Assembly: GCA_026413225.1 (NCBI GenBank) | Contig: CM048557.1 | Span: 43,717,371 to 43,781,370 of the forward strand | Direction: 5' to 3' | Length of the DNA stretch: 64,000 nucleotides | From: Otis tarda | Taxonomy: Eukaryota; Chordata; Aves; Otidiformes; Otididae | Shown here: piece by piece, positions 37,186 through 50,346 of the stretch | How positions within the stretch are numbered: position 1 is the stretch's first letter | Layout of the letters: each line of letters starts with the position of its first letter | Made by a program: the position numbers and the translations under genes | Notes under the pieces: model-generated | Database searches by the model: none | What the model saw: only the letters and a program-made list of their open reading frames with translations | What the model was told of the DNA's origin: nothing

Positions 37186-40152
37186 CCCTCTAACAGGCAC
37201 TTTAATGCAAAAACCACATTTAACTCTAAGCAATTTTAGAATTTTATATAAACACTAAAACCAGTAACTAAACAGAAACTGAATAAACTTAACATGTTAA
37301 TTATGAGTAATCAAAATTAATTATTTAAGCCTCTGTGCTGGGTGGTAATAATAATTTACCTGGTGAACTTTTTTTTTGTGTCAGATATTTTCAAATTTAC
37401 AGTTAACCTAAACTTTGAAAAGAGAAGAGCTAGTCATTGCTTGACAAGCTGAATTAATGTTTCTATCAACATTAAGCCCATGCTACACAGTGACATCTCT
37501 CCAGTAGGTAAACTGCCTCTGAGACTAATGTGTCTTCACTTATTACTTCACTCCTCTTTGGCTAAGCTCTGAAATGCCAAGAGATACAAATGATCTTGTC
37601 TTCAAAATAATTTAAAGCCTGCTGTAATACAGAATGGAAAACACAGAGAGCAAGGTCTTGTCAAAATACAAAATCAACAGCGAGTGTCAGGAGGCAGAGC
37701 TTGTTGTCTGTAATGTGATCCTTCCACACACCATAATCTCCATTTTATTTTGCCTAATGAGGCAGGAGTTAAAACAGTTGACCTGATCAAATTCAGATGG
37801 CAGCCCTAAAGGATGAGCCCCCTGCTGCACTCTTGTCCCGACACCCTTTGTTACCTCCAAGTGAGCTGAGACCAGGCTGTGAACCATGTAAACAGGAGGT
37901 TTCTAGGTTAATGAAAAGCTGCAACACCCTTCTAAACCGGGACAGAAGGTTATGCTTTTCTAATCCAAGGAAACTTTCATGAACCTCAGTAATAAAGTTT
38001 AACAAATGCTGGTCATTTTGAACCTTGCAAATAGAGACTAGACAAAAGGTAACAGCTTCCTTAAAGAAAAATTCCTCATTCTACAACCACTGCTCACCAC
38101 ATATTATTAAAATAACATGAATTTGTTTTCTTATGACAAATTCAAATATATAAATTAAAAAAAGATATCTTGGGAAAAGGTAGTTAACGGTTCTTATGAA
38201 CTGATGTTTTTATTAGGTGATGGCATGTTTGCTGTTTCATTTCATTACTTATCTGCCAAGGAGTTTCTTTCAACACCAAATCAGAATCTACATGCTACAA
38301 TCATGTAACACATTCAACTTCAGTCCATGTGCTCCAGCTGCTGACACTGATAAATCTTTAAAAGTGGGCAAAACATAAAAATCATCTACATTATCTTTCA
38401 GCATGTAGCATAATTTGCAGTCTTTTACACAAAGGAAATAAAAATTGGATTCAGCAGCTATACTTCTACCTGTCACTTGTAATACGAGACTGTGTGGTCT
38501 CCAGTGGTACTACGTATCTACAGAGACGTACAGAGAGACAGGGTTTACTAATTTCAGCTTAATGTGTAGCTTTGTTTTCAACTTCGAGTGTGAAGGTGGG
38601 GATCAAACATGCTCACAAAAGATCACGTAGATAAATGAAGTGGATAAGATACACATAAAAATACCTCGGTGTGTCTCCGGAGTTTCATTAATAAGTTTGA
38701 ATACATTTCCTGGCTTGGGATGTCTGAATTTTTTCTAACATGAAGCGCTCCATATTATGAAAATATACATAGGAACATACAGAAAACACACTAAACTGGA
38801 CAGCAAGATATTGATGCTTACATAGTAAAAAAAAATACAGGTATGATTTATGCTTGTCTCATGCATTTACACTGTTTTAAATCTACTGAAATCTTACATT
38901 AATTTAATTTATCTGTCTTAAAGAAAAGTGTGACAGATTTCACATTTGTTGTGTTTTAGGCTTATCTCCTGGGTGGCTATTCATTTTTTACTTAGTATAC
39001 ATTACAATTTTGTGTTCAGATTTCACTGGACTGTATTTTAAGTTCCTTTTTCCTTTCCTCAACTAGGCATTTGTGACACCACTTCTTATACATTCCAGTA
39101 ATCAATTCCGAAGCTATTCATCAGGATTTCAGAAGCCACTTTTGAAAAATTAGATACATGTGCTCAATGTAAATGGGAATGCAATGATTTATGACACAGG
39201 TCATTCTGAAAACCCATGAGTTCTTCTCCAGTGACGTGCCAGAAATCACAACTATTACTATAGGGCTGTGATCTGTTTATTATACAGCTTATGCGTGGTG
39301 TGCCATGTCTAATTCATTTTTAATGTGTTACATTTTTTTCTGGTTGATTTCTAGAAACAAGATTTACAGTTGTTTAGAGTTTGACAAGAACAGTAAACTG
39401 CTGGTTTAGTTAATATGTTTTAAAATGGATTGATTAAACTATCAGACTGTTTGCACTCAGTGTTCAAGCTATGAAGGCAGTATTGTTTTAATTGCAACTA
39501 CAGCAGTCAGCAGTTCTGTAAATCATGTGTTTTGCATCCCTTGGGTGAAAAAAATATGGATGTCCAATCTAACTGGCAGGAAAGAAATTAAATTCCTGTG
39601 TTCTCTTCAGTTTACAAAGGGAAGAGGGTGGCAATCACAACACAAAAAGGGTCTTTCCAGAAGTCTGCGATCTCAGCTACCCAGTCAAGGGAGGGATGAG
39701 TATGTTCCTGAACCATCCGGCTCACAAAGCCTTGTCATTGCATTTGCTAGAAAGGTACTTAATCAGCTCCTGCCCACCCTTCCCACTGGCGATATAAGAG
39801 CAACAAAGTGGCTCTGTCACACACACAGCACAAACCAAATTAGGGTTTTCGTGGTGCTTACCACAGCTAAAAAGCCAGTAAAGTTATTTACCACTTTGGT
39901 ACTGGCACAACTTCTAACCACTGGTTAAGGGTAAGCTTGTAGAAAGTATCAGCTAACTACTTTATAGCATAGATACAGGTATGGTTTTACCAATATAAGA
40001 GGGCTGTAGCCCTCAATTAATGCTACTTCACACAGCATACAATTCTGTTTGTGTGACACAGCAACACCCATGCAGATATGCCCCGAAAACATGCAGGCAG
40101 TGGGCATCTCTGCCTGGGAATGTGGGAACTAAGTCGTGCCTAGCAAGTCTAG

Positions 40153-40191
40153 CACAAACAGACACTTCAGTATCACAAACAGACACTTCAG
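40153..40191. repeat. 18-bp direct duplication, period 21
   Basis: CACAAACAGACACTTCAG occurs at 40153-40170 and identically at 40174-40191. It is a local tandem duplication with no other associated feature. Confidence 0.85.
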
Positions 40192-41680
40192 ATTGAGTCA
40201 GAATCGGGCCCAATCTCTTGTAATTATGTGCAGCCTGTTGGAATTAGATATATGCTAAAGCAGAACACTTGCACACATTTAAAGTACTTAACAATGATTC
40301 CTCTTATTTACCTTCAGTCATCTCTGATTTAAGTCAGTTGTCTAGGCTCCCTAGAGAATCAGTGCAGATACATTCACATCCATCATCCCCTCTGAAGATG
40401 GGTATTAAGGCCAGATAGAATTATTTGTCCTGCATAATTGTTCCTCTCTTTCCCTTGACTATAGATGGAGCTGTCTACCTTTGATACACTGCCAACGCTT
40501 TAGCAAGTGCCCTCAAAGAAGGGGCACACATTTGTCAATGGTTTGTTTTCTCAGGTGGCTGTTTGGGTTTTGATCAATAATAGAGATATTTCACATGAAA
40601 ATGCAACCAACTTTTCATAGTAGAGCGCAGGCCACTTAAACTTGCCAGCAAACTACTACCAAATGTCCCCAGACTCCCACAATCATATCTTCAGAGCACA
40701 GGATAACTGCAGGTGTCCTAGTATTTTGTGGAGGTCACCACAGGAGCAGCAGTGGTGAAATTTGGATAGGTAGTACAGTTTGGTCTGTTCTCTTTCTCCA
40801 CAAGACTGCAACGCCTGAGGTGGGCTGTGCTCTTCAGATATGTGATGTAATCCAGACTGTAGGATGGCAAGGAAACGGGCAGAAGGTCTAGGAGAGCGGT
40901 AAGGCATAGGAGGAAGTTCAAAGATGGCAGACTCAGTACCTCGGTGGCTTGAGCACCCACAAACATGTACACAAAAAGGCAGTCATAATAAAAACATAGG
41001 TTGGAAACACAATCACTGGACTTGTCCACAATCTAAAAGACTATGTAAAAGAGAGATAAAAAACCAAAATGCTTGCTGAAAAATGCAACAGAATTAGACA
41101 TCAATGTGTATTTTGCTTAATCCCAGAAAAGCACCCGTGAAACATAAAATTATTGACATTTAGTTCACTAAAACCAGAAAATAAGAATGCTCATTTGATT
41201 AAAAACTAATGCCAGAAGCACCTAGATACCACCAGGAGAAAATATTTTTTTCTCAGTTTTGTGTCTCCACTCTGCAGATGGCTTGGTCCCTTTCTGTTTT
41301 GCTTTTGACCTTCCTGCCTCCTCTTTCTCCACCATTCCCCTATTCAGAGCTGAGTTGTTTTCACATGCATAGTCTCATAGCTCCTTCCCTCCTGAAAAAT
41401 GTCAGAGTAGAGCAGTTCTGCCTTGTATAGGCTCAGGAAGGTCTACAGGTCCTCCAAAAGGAATCTGCAGTGAGATTGTGCTGAAATAAAGAGAGAATCA
41501 AAGCAGCAGAACAAGAGGCAGGAGCCCTGGAATGGCAGGGAAGAAGGGGTTGTGCTGTGGAAGAAGATTTGTGCCCAGGAAAAGAATAGGGACTCAGCAC
41601 CTCACTGTGCTGTGGCCTCCACCATGGACCAAAAGCACCCTGGGCTAAATTCTAGCCTTAGAAAATTCAAGAGCCTAGTG

Positions 41681-41733
41681 GAAGGAGAAGAAGAGTGAGT
41701 GAGAAAGGGAGAGAGAGAGGAGGAGAAAGAAGG
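41681..41733. repeat. Purine-rich GA tract beside a CR1 5' edge
   Basis: About 53 bases are almost entirely A and G on the plus strand, including a GAGAGAGAGAGG core. The tract ends a few bases before CR1 copy 2 begins, so it may be the flank at which that truncated insertion stopped. Confidence 0.7.
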
Positions 41734-41737
41734 ATCT

Positions 41738-42219
41738 TACCCATGGACCTGTTGGAGCAGGTCCAGAGGAAGGCCACAAAGATTATTAGAGGGCTGGAGC
41801 ACCTCTCCTGTGAGGACAGGCTGAGAGAGCTGGGGTTGTTCAGCCTGGAGAAGAGGAAGGCTCTGGGGAGACATCATAGTGGCCTTCCTATACCTAAAGG
41901 GGGCCTACAAGAAAACTGGAGAGGAACTTTTGACAAGGGCATGTAGTCATAGGACAAGGGGTAATGGTGTTAAACTCAAAGAAGGTAGATTTAGATTAGA
42001 CTTAAAGAAGAAATTCTTTACTGTGAGGGTGGTGAGGCACTGGAACAGGTTGCCCAGAGAAGTTGTGGGTGCCCCATCCCTGGAGGTGTTCAAGGTCAGG
42101 TTGGATGGGGATCTGAGCAGTCTGGTCTAGTGAAAGGTGTCCTTGCCCATGGCAGAGAGGTTGGAACCAGATGATCTTTAAGGTGCCTTCCAACCCAAAC
42201 CATGCTATGATTCTATGAT
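41738..42219 (+). mobile_element. CR1 LINE, 5'-truncated 3' end (copy 2)
   Basis: Homology to copy 1 begins near ATGGACCTGTTGGAGCAGGT and runs through the ORF2 C-terminal part and 3' UTR to a TGATTCTATGA tail. Landmarks include MIRGLEHLS-like, LFSLEKRK and [10 protein letters not shown] segments. A frameshift near 41865-41880 splits the coding part into two overlapping ORFs (41695-41946 and 41879-42130), so it is a dead copy. Only about one octamer unit remains at the tail. It is more diverged than copy 1. Confidence 0.93.
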
Positions 42220-43417
42220 CTTTGAGCAGGAGAATGTATTAGATTGGCCATTAGAAGCATCTTTTTAAAATCTTGTCTTTCTAAAGCTTGAATCATGTAA
42301 GCACAACTATATTCAGACTTCTACCTACCAGTTTAAAAGATAAACTCTACTGACAGGGACCTTAGGAAGACTGGATTTGCATTAAACCCAAAGAAACAGC
42401 AAAAGTCAGCAGGTCCCTGAAGACAGAAACTGTTCTAAACTAGTCAGGAGAGGATTTACTGCACATAAGCTCCTGCAACAATGACATATGCAGCGTCCAT
42501 GTCTGTACACTGCACAGCTCGTCCATCTCTGTTTCAGTTATATACCTCTAATCTGAGTGGAACAATTTATTCTTTGGCAATATTTCTGGCCACATTACCT
42601 AGTAGATGATTCTGACAAAATACTAAGGATGGACTCATTTCAAAAGAAAAGCTCCTAGAATTAGCTCAAGAACCCTGTGGGAGTATTGTCCACAGTCTAA
42701 TTTGATTTTAAGATCCTTACTCTTCTGGTTTTAGTTAAGTTTATCTCGCTGTACAAAGAAGAGTGATTCAGAAAATCACAGATCACAGATATTTTTATCT
42801 TAATCACAAAAGTAAAAAATCATCCCAGAAAGAGCATTTACCCAAAATTGCCATGCACATGCCTTTTCAGCACAGCTGATTTTAGCTCTTTCAGTGGTCT
42901 TTAATCTTTGAAAGTTTAAACTCTTTCAATTTTTCGTCCATAAAGTTAACCAGTAATGCTTCACAAAAATTAGGCAAGGAAGAAAAGAATGAACCTCTTG
43001 TAGTACATTTGTCCAGTAATTTATCACAGAATAAAACCTTAAGAAAAACTGAAAGCATCCTAAAGATATGTTTAGCAACAATGTCAGGGATAAAGATCAG
43101 AAACAGTAGACCTTAGTTCAAAACATACCACAGGAAAAACATCAAGCAGTTGGAATTTATGACCATTGATTGTATATTAAAACATTAACCTATCTAAAGC
43201 TATTGTGCTATGTACCAGTAACACATACAGTTGCACTTGTAGAAAGACTACAGGAATAAAATGAATTACCCATATTCAGATTTTCCCCAAACTCTATGAT
43301 TAACATATTTTTAAAATGTCAATTGTTACATCCATTGTTACATACTTGTCTATTCTTATGGTTCTGGAAATAACCCCAAACGGCCAGCAAAGAATCTCTA
43401 TTAGTACACGAGTTGAA

Positions 43418-43849
43418 GCCAGAAAGATCATCAGAGGGCTGGAGCACCTCTCCTATGAAGGAAGGCTGAGAGAGTTGGGGGTGTTCAGCCTGGAGAAGAG
43501 AAGGCTCCAGGGAGTCCTTATAGTGGCTTTCCAGTACCTAAAGGGGGCTGATAGGACAGATGGGAGAAACCCTTTAGCAGGGCCTGTTGTGATAGGACAA
43601 GGGCTAATGGGTTTAAAATAGAGGGAGGAGATTCAGACTGGATATAAGGAAGAAATTTTTTACAATGAGGGTGATGGAACACTGGAACAGGTTGCCCAGA
43701 GAGGTGGTAGATGCCCCATCCCTGGAAAAGTTTAAGGCCAGGTTAGATGGGGCTCTGATCTGGTTGAAGATGTCTCTGCTCCTTGCAGGGAGGTTGGACT
43801 AGATGACCCTTAAAGGTCCCTTCCAGCCCAGACTATTATATGATTCTGT
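43418..43849 (+). mobile_element. CR1 LINE, 5'-truncated 3' end (copy 3)
   Basis: Homology starts at about AGAAAGATCATCAGAGGGCT and ends at ATATGATTCTGTGG, with a decayed octamer tail. The ORF2 remnant stays open to a stop at 43619-43621, and the downstream part, including ACTGGAACAGGTTGCCCAGA, is out of frame. Compared with copy 1, a short piece is missing near the end of the coding region. It lies 1.2 kb downstream of copy 2 in the same orientation. The two start at different points of the element, which argues for separate insertions. Confidence 0.92.
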
Positions 43850-45145
43850 GGTATGCAAGTCTAACACGTAGTCTGGTAAGGCAGATGGACTCCTTGCTGC
43901 GCTTAATCATGACGTTTTTCACCATGGTCTAAGAAAAAGAAAAACAGCTGTTGTTGTGATAAACATTGATCATCACTGATGACCATGAGGTACCTCAAAT
44001 TAAAATACACATCGAGGTGCTGACCTGAGCACTATGAAAGCACGTCAGACTTAGGCTTGAGAATCTACCACAAGAGGTGAAAGAATCTCCAGTGCAGTAG
44101 CAATGTATTTTATAGTTTCATGCAAAAGTTCTTGATCCTCTGAAGGGACAGTGAAGATTTTGAACAGAGTGAGTATGGAAGGAGATCCCTCTTTTGACCC
44201 TTGTCAAGAAATGAACAGGATATGAAATGGTGTGAAGAATAAGACTTCCTGTTTGCAGGGAGTAGAGATAATGCTGAAACAAACATATACTATCGTCAAT
44301 GTCTGTGGTCACCAGGCCAGATTCAGCACCCCAAGGAGCAATGGTATCTTTTGAAAGAGTAAGACTGATTCAGAAAATTTTTAATTACAGTTCAACTAAA
44401 ATGAGATCCAGCGAAAAACCTCAAGAATAACACAAGTTTGGAATCGCACTCTTGAGGGCAAGAGCTGAAGTGCCAGCTTAACTTGTGGCACCTGGGGGTA
44501 TTACACACATGCTACCCAGAGGGGAGATGCAGGAAAAAACACGGACAGTGTGAAGACATAAAAATGCTCTGTATCTTGAGAGTGCATGGTTCTGCATCTG
44601 CAGCATAGATGTACATATGGCAGTCATTTTAAGAATGGAACCTTTTGACACAGAAATAATTTTTTCTTAATTCCTGCGAGGAGCAAAAATGTGATCTTCC
44701 ATCTTGTTATTTTGATGAAGGGGAGTTGTAGTTGATGAAGAAATGAGAGGCAGGATATTAGTGGCTACAGTACTTGCAATAGGATCTTGCAGAAACACAC
44801 TGAAGTTCTTGCTTTGTGACAACACAGTCTATAGTTGAACCATGTGCACAAGTTAAAATGCTGGAGGAATGTCTTAATCACAATTCACATTTTTAGTCTT
44901 GCCTAGAGCAGTTACTGAGGTTTTAATAAAGAATTACACCACAGAGATTCAGAGGTCAAGGTACCTGTGTAGGTTTTGGGAAGGTCAAGTCCAAGTCTGA
45001 CTTCCGACTCAGGAAAGGAGGAATTTGAACTCGTTCTCTCACTTCTTAGCTATGTGCTATGATGATGAGTTTATTGTCCATTCCAGATCAGAGTTTACTC
45101 CGCCAATTCTATCTTGAAATTAAGAATTTATTGCATGGCTTCTTC

Positions 45146-45207
45146 ATAGATATTAAAATGTATCATTGATGCACATATAGATATCAAAATGTATAATTGA
45201 TGTACAT
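45146..45207. repeat. 31-bp tandem duplication
   Basis: Two adjacent 31-base units (45146-45176 and 45177-45207) differ at three positions by eye. Both begin ATAGATAT and end ACAT. It probably arose by replication slippage. Confidence 0.85.
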
Positions 45208-45232
45208 AATAATTTATAGTAATGTCAGAAAA

Positions 45233-45252
45233 ACACACATATATATATATAT
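45233..45252. repeat. (CA)n/(AT)n microsatellite
   Basis: A short run of ACACAC passes into ATATATATATATAT. Confidence 0.85.
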
Positions 45253-48200
45253 TTCCCCAATGACTTTAAAGTTTTTCATTGACTCTCTGGATTAGCTCCT
45301 GAATACTCAAGGAACACATAACTGCTGCTGAGCCCATCAAACTTTACTTCAGTGACCATGAAAATGAGGACAAATAGATCAAACTATGGTGAGCTTCTGT
45401 TTAACTACGTGACGGAAACCAGCACAGCTGGAGGCAATTCTTAGCAAATTGATCAGAATTCCTTTACTTTAACTACAGCTTAACTAATAAATAGACTTCC
45501 ATAATTTTCTGCAATCAATCGAAATGTATTTACAAAATTAGTGAAACATTTGATCTTGAAATGTTCACTAAATCTTAAGTATATAACTTCGAAGAACTTA
45601 CATAGTTTATCTTTCTGCCAAATTGGAAAAGAATAACTGTTTATAATAAAATCTTGTTAACTACGTAAACTTTGTAGAAGATGCTTGTTCTTAATTAATT
45701 TGTTACGTAAGAAAACTGGTTTCTTTTTTTTTTTTCATTTTGAAAATCAATATTAACTTTTGTTACCAGGTTTGTAATCTGGTCCTTTGTTTAAAGCTAT
45801 TTTTCTATCAAATTCTGGAACTAGTAGTAATCCCACTGAAAATCTGAAAAGACTTTATGCATGTGGATGCTCTTCTTTTGCCATTTTTTAAAGTAAGTAC
45901 ACTCCATCCAACAATCCAGACATTTTTCTGGATGGATCTGTTTCTTTTAAGGGGCTTTTCAAATATTTTGTGAACAAGACAATCTTGAATTCCCTTTGAA
46001 CATAACAGGCTCTTTGAAAATTTAATGAAAATACACTTTTAAAGCATGTAATTGATCTGGCTTTCACCCTTTTCAAGATTATTTCTGCAGTTACAGACTG
46101 GCAAAATCTGAAAGTAATAGAAACATCCTATTTGCTAAAATAAACGAATACACTGAACTCTTTTCTTCTAAAAGTCTATGTGGCAATTCCTCCTAAGGGA
46201 CAAAAAAAATAACAAGAAAAAGATGGAGTTTGAACTCAAAGCAAACATAAAAGCTTTACTTACAAAAAATCAATTACACACCCCAATTTGTTTTTACCAG
46301 CAGCCGAAGGAAAACCTGGTTAGCATGCTGCAGGATCCAAACACCTTGAATCTACATGTTTCACCAAATTTTACATTATGGCTATTTCTAATAAACAAAC
46401 TTACAATTAGAGACACCTGTTAAAAGTGCCTGTGCTCTGTTCACACTTCATGTGGTATCTTAAAGTGACAGCATATTAAAATGTCAATGTAATTCTTTTG
46501 CATTACAGAAGTATTTATAACAACAGAAAGTGCAATTAAATTCTCTGCGTGTAAGTACTTGTATTCAACTTGCTTAGTGTACAAGAAAAGTACTAAAATA
46601 CACTGGTGTAAAAGGGAAAACTATCTCAAATGAAGATTATGATACTACAAAGCACAGCATTACAAAAGACAAGGACAGAAAAAAATCAATATCTAGACTA
46701 ATGCCCCTCAATTTTATGTACTTATTAAGCACATAATATATTTTTTCTATATGTAGTCCAACAATTTTAGATGTATAGGCCCATATTGTAAAGTCAGTAT
46801 TGCAGATAAAAGAAATGTAACTACACTTAAATTATTTATTCAAAACTTTGCTTTTGATTATGTGTCCAGACACTATACAACTTGCACATCCATGAAATAT
46901 TCTTTGAATTGGACCCCTCCAGCACAGACATATGTGCCCAACTCATGTCAGAGGTTTCTGAGTGGGAACTAACCCACATTATGGAATACACCTGAGAAAC
47001 AGAACAAGATAATACACCTTCAAATAGTTTCTACAGATCCTTTTTATAGAGATCACTAATACAGTGATGGTGCATTTACCGCAAAATTAAACAAAAGTTC
47101 CAGCTTGATAAAGTGGATTGCTATGGGAAAATTTCACTTTGAAAAACATTTGTCAGTTTAGAGGAAAATTCCAACAAATACAAAAGTTTACATTTATCAG
47201 AACTGAATTTCTAACAAAACCTGGCTAAAATATTCCATGTCATGAACTCAAGCCCATGCAGACCATCAGTGCAGAGCATCTGAAATACTCCAACCCTATT
47301 TCAAAGCTCAGTGGAGCATGAAGGGTGCTGCACAGTCTTGTGGCAGTGCCCTAGTGAAAGGTAAACTTAGACTGTCCTTTAAAAATGTTTCACATTTCCT
47401 CATCTATTTAAAGTCACAGACATACATATCACCATGAATTTCCAAAAAATCTTATGTCATCATGCCAAATTATCCACCAATATTGGGTGTATGTAACTCA
47501 TTATTCTGAGCCACAGGATTTTGTGGAATGGATCTAACAACATTGTAATCAAGGGTATATTACTTTCACCCACCCATCCTGACACATTGCCCCTGTCACC
47601 ACTTTGTAGTAGAAGGAACAAAATGAACTGCCTCTCAGGTATTTTTGCTCACAGCCTTAGCTTTAATGGAATTAATGTCAAGTAAATTTGATGGTCTGTA
47701 AGCTGTAGTACATGTAGTCCATTTTCACTTCTGGCACACTTCTGCTACTGAGGCAGCAACCTTTGGCAGAAGGACAGAGGGGACAGCTAGGACTGTTCTT
47801 CAGGACACCTTTCGTAGTCCTGGTATGCTTCAGAAGACCTTCTCTGATGAAGGTGTGAGGCTGAGAGGATTGCAGTCCTTGCTCTGCTACTGACTAATGG
47901 AAGTGGTTTCTGTTTACTCACTCTCTTTTTCTGTTTGATAGGAATTAAAACTTTTCTGATGTTCTTAGGACTGCTGCAAAGACTGCTTGCACAGTGTTCA
48001 AAATATATGAAGTACAAGGAGCATTCAGCATCCATATCACTTCTGTAGTTTCACACTAGCTTCCAAAGCAGTAGTTTCATCATTTTGAAATCTGAAAAGT
48101 TTACTGAAAATTCTAATGGCTAATATATCACAAAAAGATGTTTTCTTCTAACATATTTGTCTCTGCTTTTTGAAATACAAGTCGCCAAAACTTTAGCTGG

Positions 48201-49215
48201 TCAAATTTCTGTTTATTCTGGGTTTTATTATGCTCTGAATAAAAATCCTGGTCTATTTTTCAAACACGGAAGCTTTCAAACACCAGTATTTCAAGAAACT
48301 GTTTGTTTAGAAGCTAACTTGTCTGCAGATAACAAAATAACATCTTTCTAAAGGCTTCTGGCAATTTATTCACGTTGATTTAAATTTGGTGCAACTGCAC
48401 AAATTATGCCTTCCAAGAGCACCTGTGAATTGGCCTTGTGCTGTACGAGTTTTATGATTTGTCACCAAAGGCTGAAGTTTACGTTATCCTAAAGCAATGT
48501 GACTAAGTGGGAGGAAGGACTGTGGGCCAAGCCTTTCAAAGCTGTTTCATGTAGCTCCACTGCACTCAGACTGGCCAAGAATAGTGGAACTGTTGTATCC
48601 CCAGCACATATAACACAACTCTGGGAGTTGTTCTAATTGATGCTGATGGGTCTGTCCTGGCAGCCACAAAAAGCTGGAGTATAAAAGACATTCTGATCAT
48701 TGACTTCTTTCCAGAATTACCTATTCCCATACAAGAGTTTGTGAGGAACAGGTGAAGCAGAGCCATTAACCCACCGCTATACCACCTACCACCTAAGGAT
48801 TTCTGTTCCATTAAGAAAATTTTCCAGTGCCAAAATCTCCCTTAAGGTTCCTTGAGCTGTCAGAATAGCACTAAAAGACAAGAATAAGACTTTACTCTTC
48901 TTCTTCAACAGCTCTCAATACTTCTGCTGTACATATTTATATAAAGGCTGCAAAGAGAGTAAGTAGAAATGGCATCAGTAATGCATCTAATTGATCTCAA
49001 AATATTGTTTGGCTAATCAGCGAATGGTTTCATGCTAGTGTTCAGCCCCAATCGGGACCAGACTATGCAGTCTCTCTCTCACTCCCCACACCCTCCAAGA
49101 GAATAGGGGAAGATGATATAAGAAAAACGGCTCGAGGTTTGAGACAAGGACGGGGAGAAATCCTTAAAAGTTACCGTCATGGGCAAAACAGACTCGACTT
49201 GGGGAAAACTATTAA

Positions 49216-49221
49216 TTTATT
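49216..49221 (-). terminator. LTR polyadenylation signal AATAAA (copy A)
   Basis: AATAAA on the minus strand, at the position equivalent to 59312-59317 in copy B. It is followed by a GTTTTCCCCAAGTCGAGTCT stretch shared by both copies, which would be the R/U5 side of the LTR. Confidence 0.6.
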
Positions 49222-49499
49222 TCTAAAACTAACAGGAGAGTGAGACAGGGAATAAGATAACCTCCCCCCACCCCTCCCTCTTCCCAGGCTTAACATTACC
49301 TCTACTACCTTCCCCTCCCGAGCGACACAGGGGGGAAGAGGGAATGGGGGTTGCAGTCAGTTCATCACGCGTTGTTTCATGCCGCTACTTCATTGTCGGG
49401 GGAAGAACTCCTCACATTCCTCCTCCGCTCCAGTGTGGGGTCCCTCCCATGGGCCACAGTCCTTCGTGAAACTGCTCCGGCGTGGGTCCTCTCTTCCAT

Positions 49500-49684
49500 G
49501 GGGTGCAGTCCCTCCAGAACAGCTGCCCCAGCGGGCCCTCCACGGGCCACAGTCTCCTTCAGGCCTCCACCTGCTCCGGCGTGGGGTACTCCACGGGCTG
49601 CAGGTGGATCTCTGCCCCTCCGTGGACCTCCATGGGCTGCAGGGGGACAACCTGCTCCACCATGGTTATCACCACAGGCTGCAG
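49500..49684 (-). repeat. Degenerate tandem repeat inside LTR copy A
   Basis: On the minus strand CTGCAGCCC-TGGAGG-like units recur about every 40-50 bases between the TATA box and the poly(A) signal. The same array is in copy B, so it belongs to the ancestral LTR. Confidence 0.65.
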
Positions 49685-49987
49685 GGGAATCTTGGCCAGG
49701 AGCTGCATTACTCCTCCCCCTCCTTCTGAACTGACCTTGGCATCTGCAGCCATTCCTCACAACAGGGTGGTAGATGTCTCTCAGGATCATTTTTACATCT
49801 TATTCCCTTCTTATCTCCTCTCCACTTCTTGCAGCCGGGCCGGGCCGAGTTGGGCCCAGTCGACTGCCCAGTGGGAGGCCAGAGGGTGAGGTCTGCAAGG
49901 CCCACAAGGCTCATGCCTCCCCTTCTCTGCTCCCCGCTCAGCTGCTTCACATCTTCTCCTTCTTTCTTTTTTCCTCTTTTCCCCTTC

Positions 49988-49994
49988 TTAAATA
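49988..49994 (-). promoter_or_regulatory. TATA-like box of LTR copy A
   Basis: TATTTAA in the context CGATAACGTATTTAAGAAGG on the minus strand, identical in copy B. Its place about 170 bases from the LTR start suits a retroviral U3 promoter. Present activity is unknown. Confidence 0.5.
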
Positions 49995-50166
49995 CGTTAT
50001 CGCAGAGGCGTTATCACGGCACATTCTGCTACCAATTGGCTCGGCCTTGGCCAGCAGCAGGTCCACCCTACGCCCGGCCGAGTCCACTGAACAAAGGGGA
50101 GCGACTTCTAGCAGTTTCCTACAGAATCTACCACCTTAGACCCCCCTCACTAACAAAACCAGAACA

Positions 50167-50346
50167 ACTAGCTTCTGTAGCAGAGCCAGCTGAAGATATC
50201 TGGTACTATTAACCTTGTTCTACAGGTGTGATTTCTCTGGGTTTATGTTTTTTTCCAATGGATGAGATGCTTTTCATGTTACTCATAATGCGTGTGAGCA
50301 TGATACTTTCATCATTCTTTTAGTACTTTTCTGATGATCTGTCATG
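50167..50346. other. Short unique spacer between LTR A and a CR1 fragment
   Basis: About 180 bases with no identifiable element separate the LTR from the CR1 fragment. I see neither CR1 3' UTR nor retroviral internal sequence here. Confidence 0.5.

Larger units (their letters stand above)
28240..41680. other. Long unique AT-rich block, no gene or mobile element recognised
   Basis: This is more than 13 kb without recognisable CR1 or LTR sequence. The longest ORF is 133 codons (39527-39928, plus). It has no domain or splice context I can identify and probably arises by chance. Small-scale structure is listed separately: two perfect 11-bp-stem inverted repeats (29591-29631, 37158-37185), duplications at 31333-31360 and 40153-40191, and a weak hairpin at 34611-34638. 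Confidence 0.55.
43850..49038. other. Unique AT-rich sequence, no gene recognised
   Basis: Short ORFs only (up to about 82 codons), none recognisable. It contains a 31-bp tandem duplication at 45146-45207, an AT dinucleotide run at 45233-45252 and several A/T runs. No mobile element is seen until the LTR at 49039. Confidence 0.55.
49039..50166 (-). mobile_element. Solo LTR of an endogenous retrovirus (copy A, minus orientation)
   Basis: This 1128-bp GC-rich block is homologous, in reverse orientation, to 58356-59493. Read on the minus strand it starts TGTTCTGGTTTTGTTAGTGA and ends GGGGCTGAACA, which fits TG...CA LTR ends. It has a TATA-like TATTTAA and, about 0.77 kb further on, an AATAAA signal, so the order is U3, R, U5. 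Flanking CTAGT (5' side) and CTAGC (3' side) could be a decayed 5-bp target duplication. No second LTR, gag, pol or env sequence adjoins it, so it looks like the product of LTR-LTR recombination. I cannot name the family. Confidence 0.85.

Noticed and set aside
39527-39928. 133-codon plus-strand ORF
   Set aside because: It is the longest ORF outside repeats, but it has no recognisable domain and no splice context, and its length is not surprising in 64 kb read in six frames.
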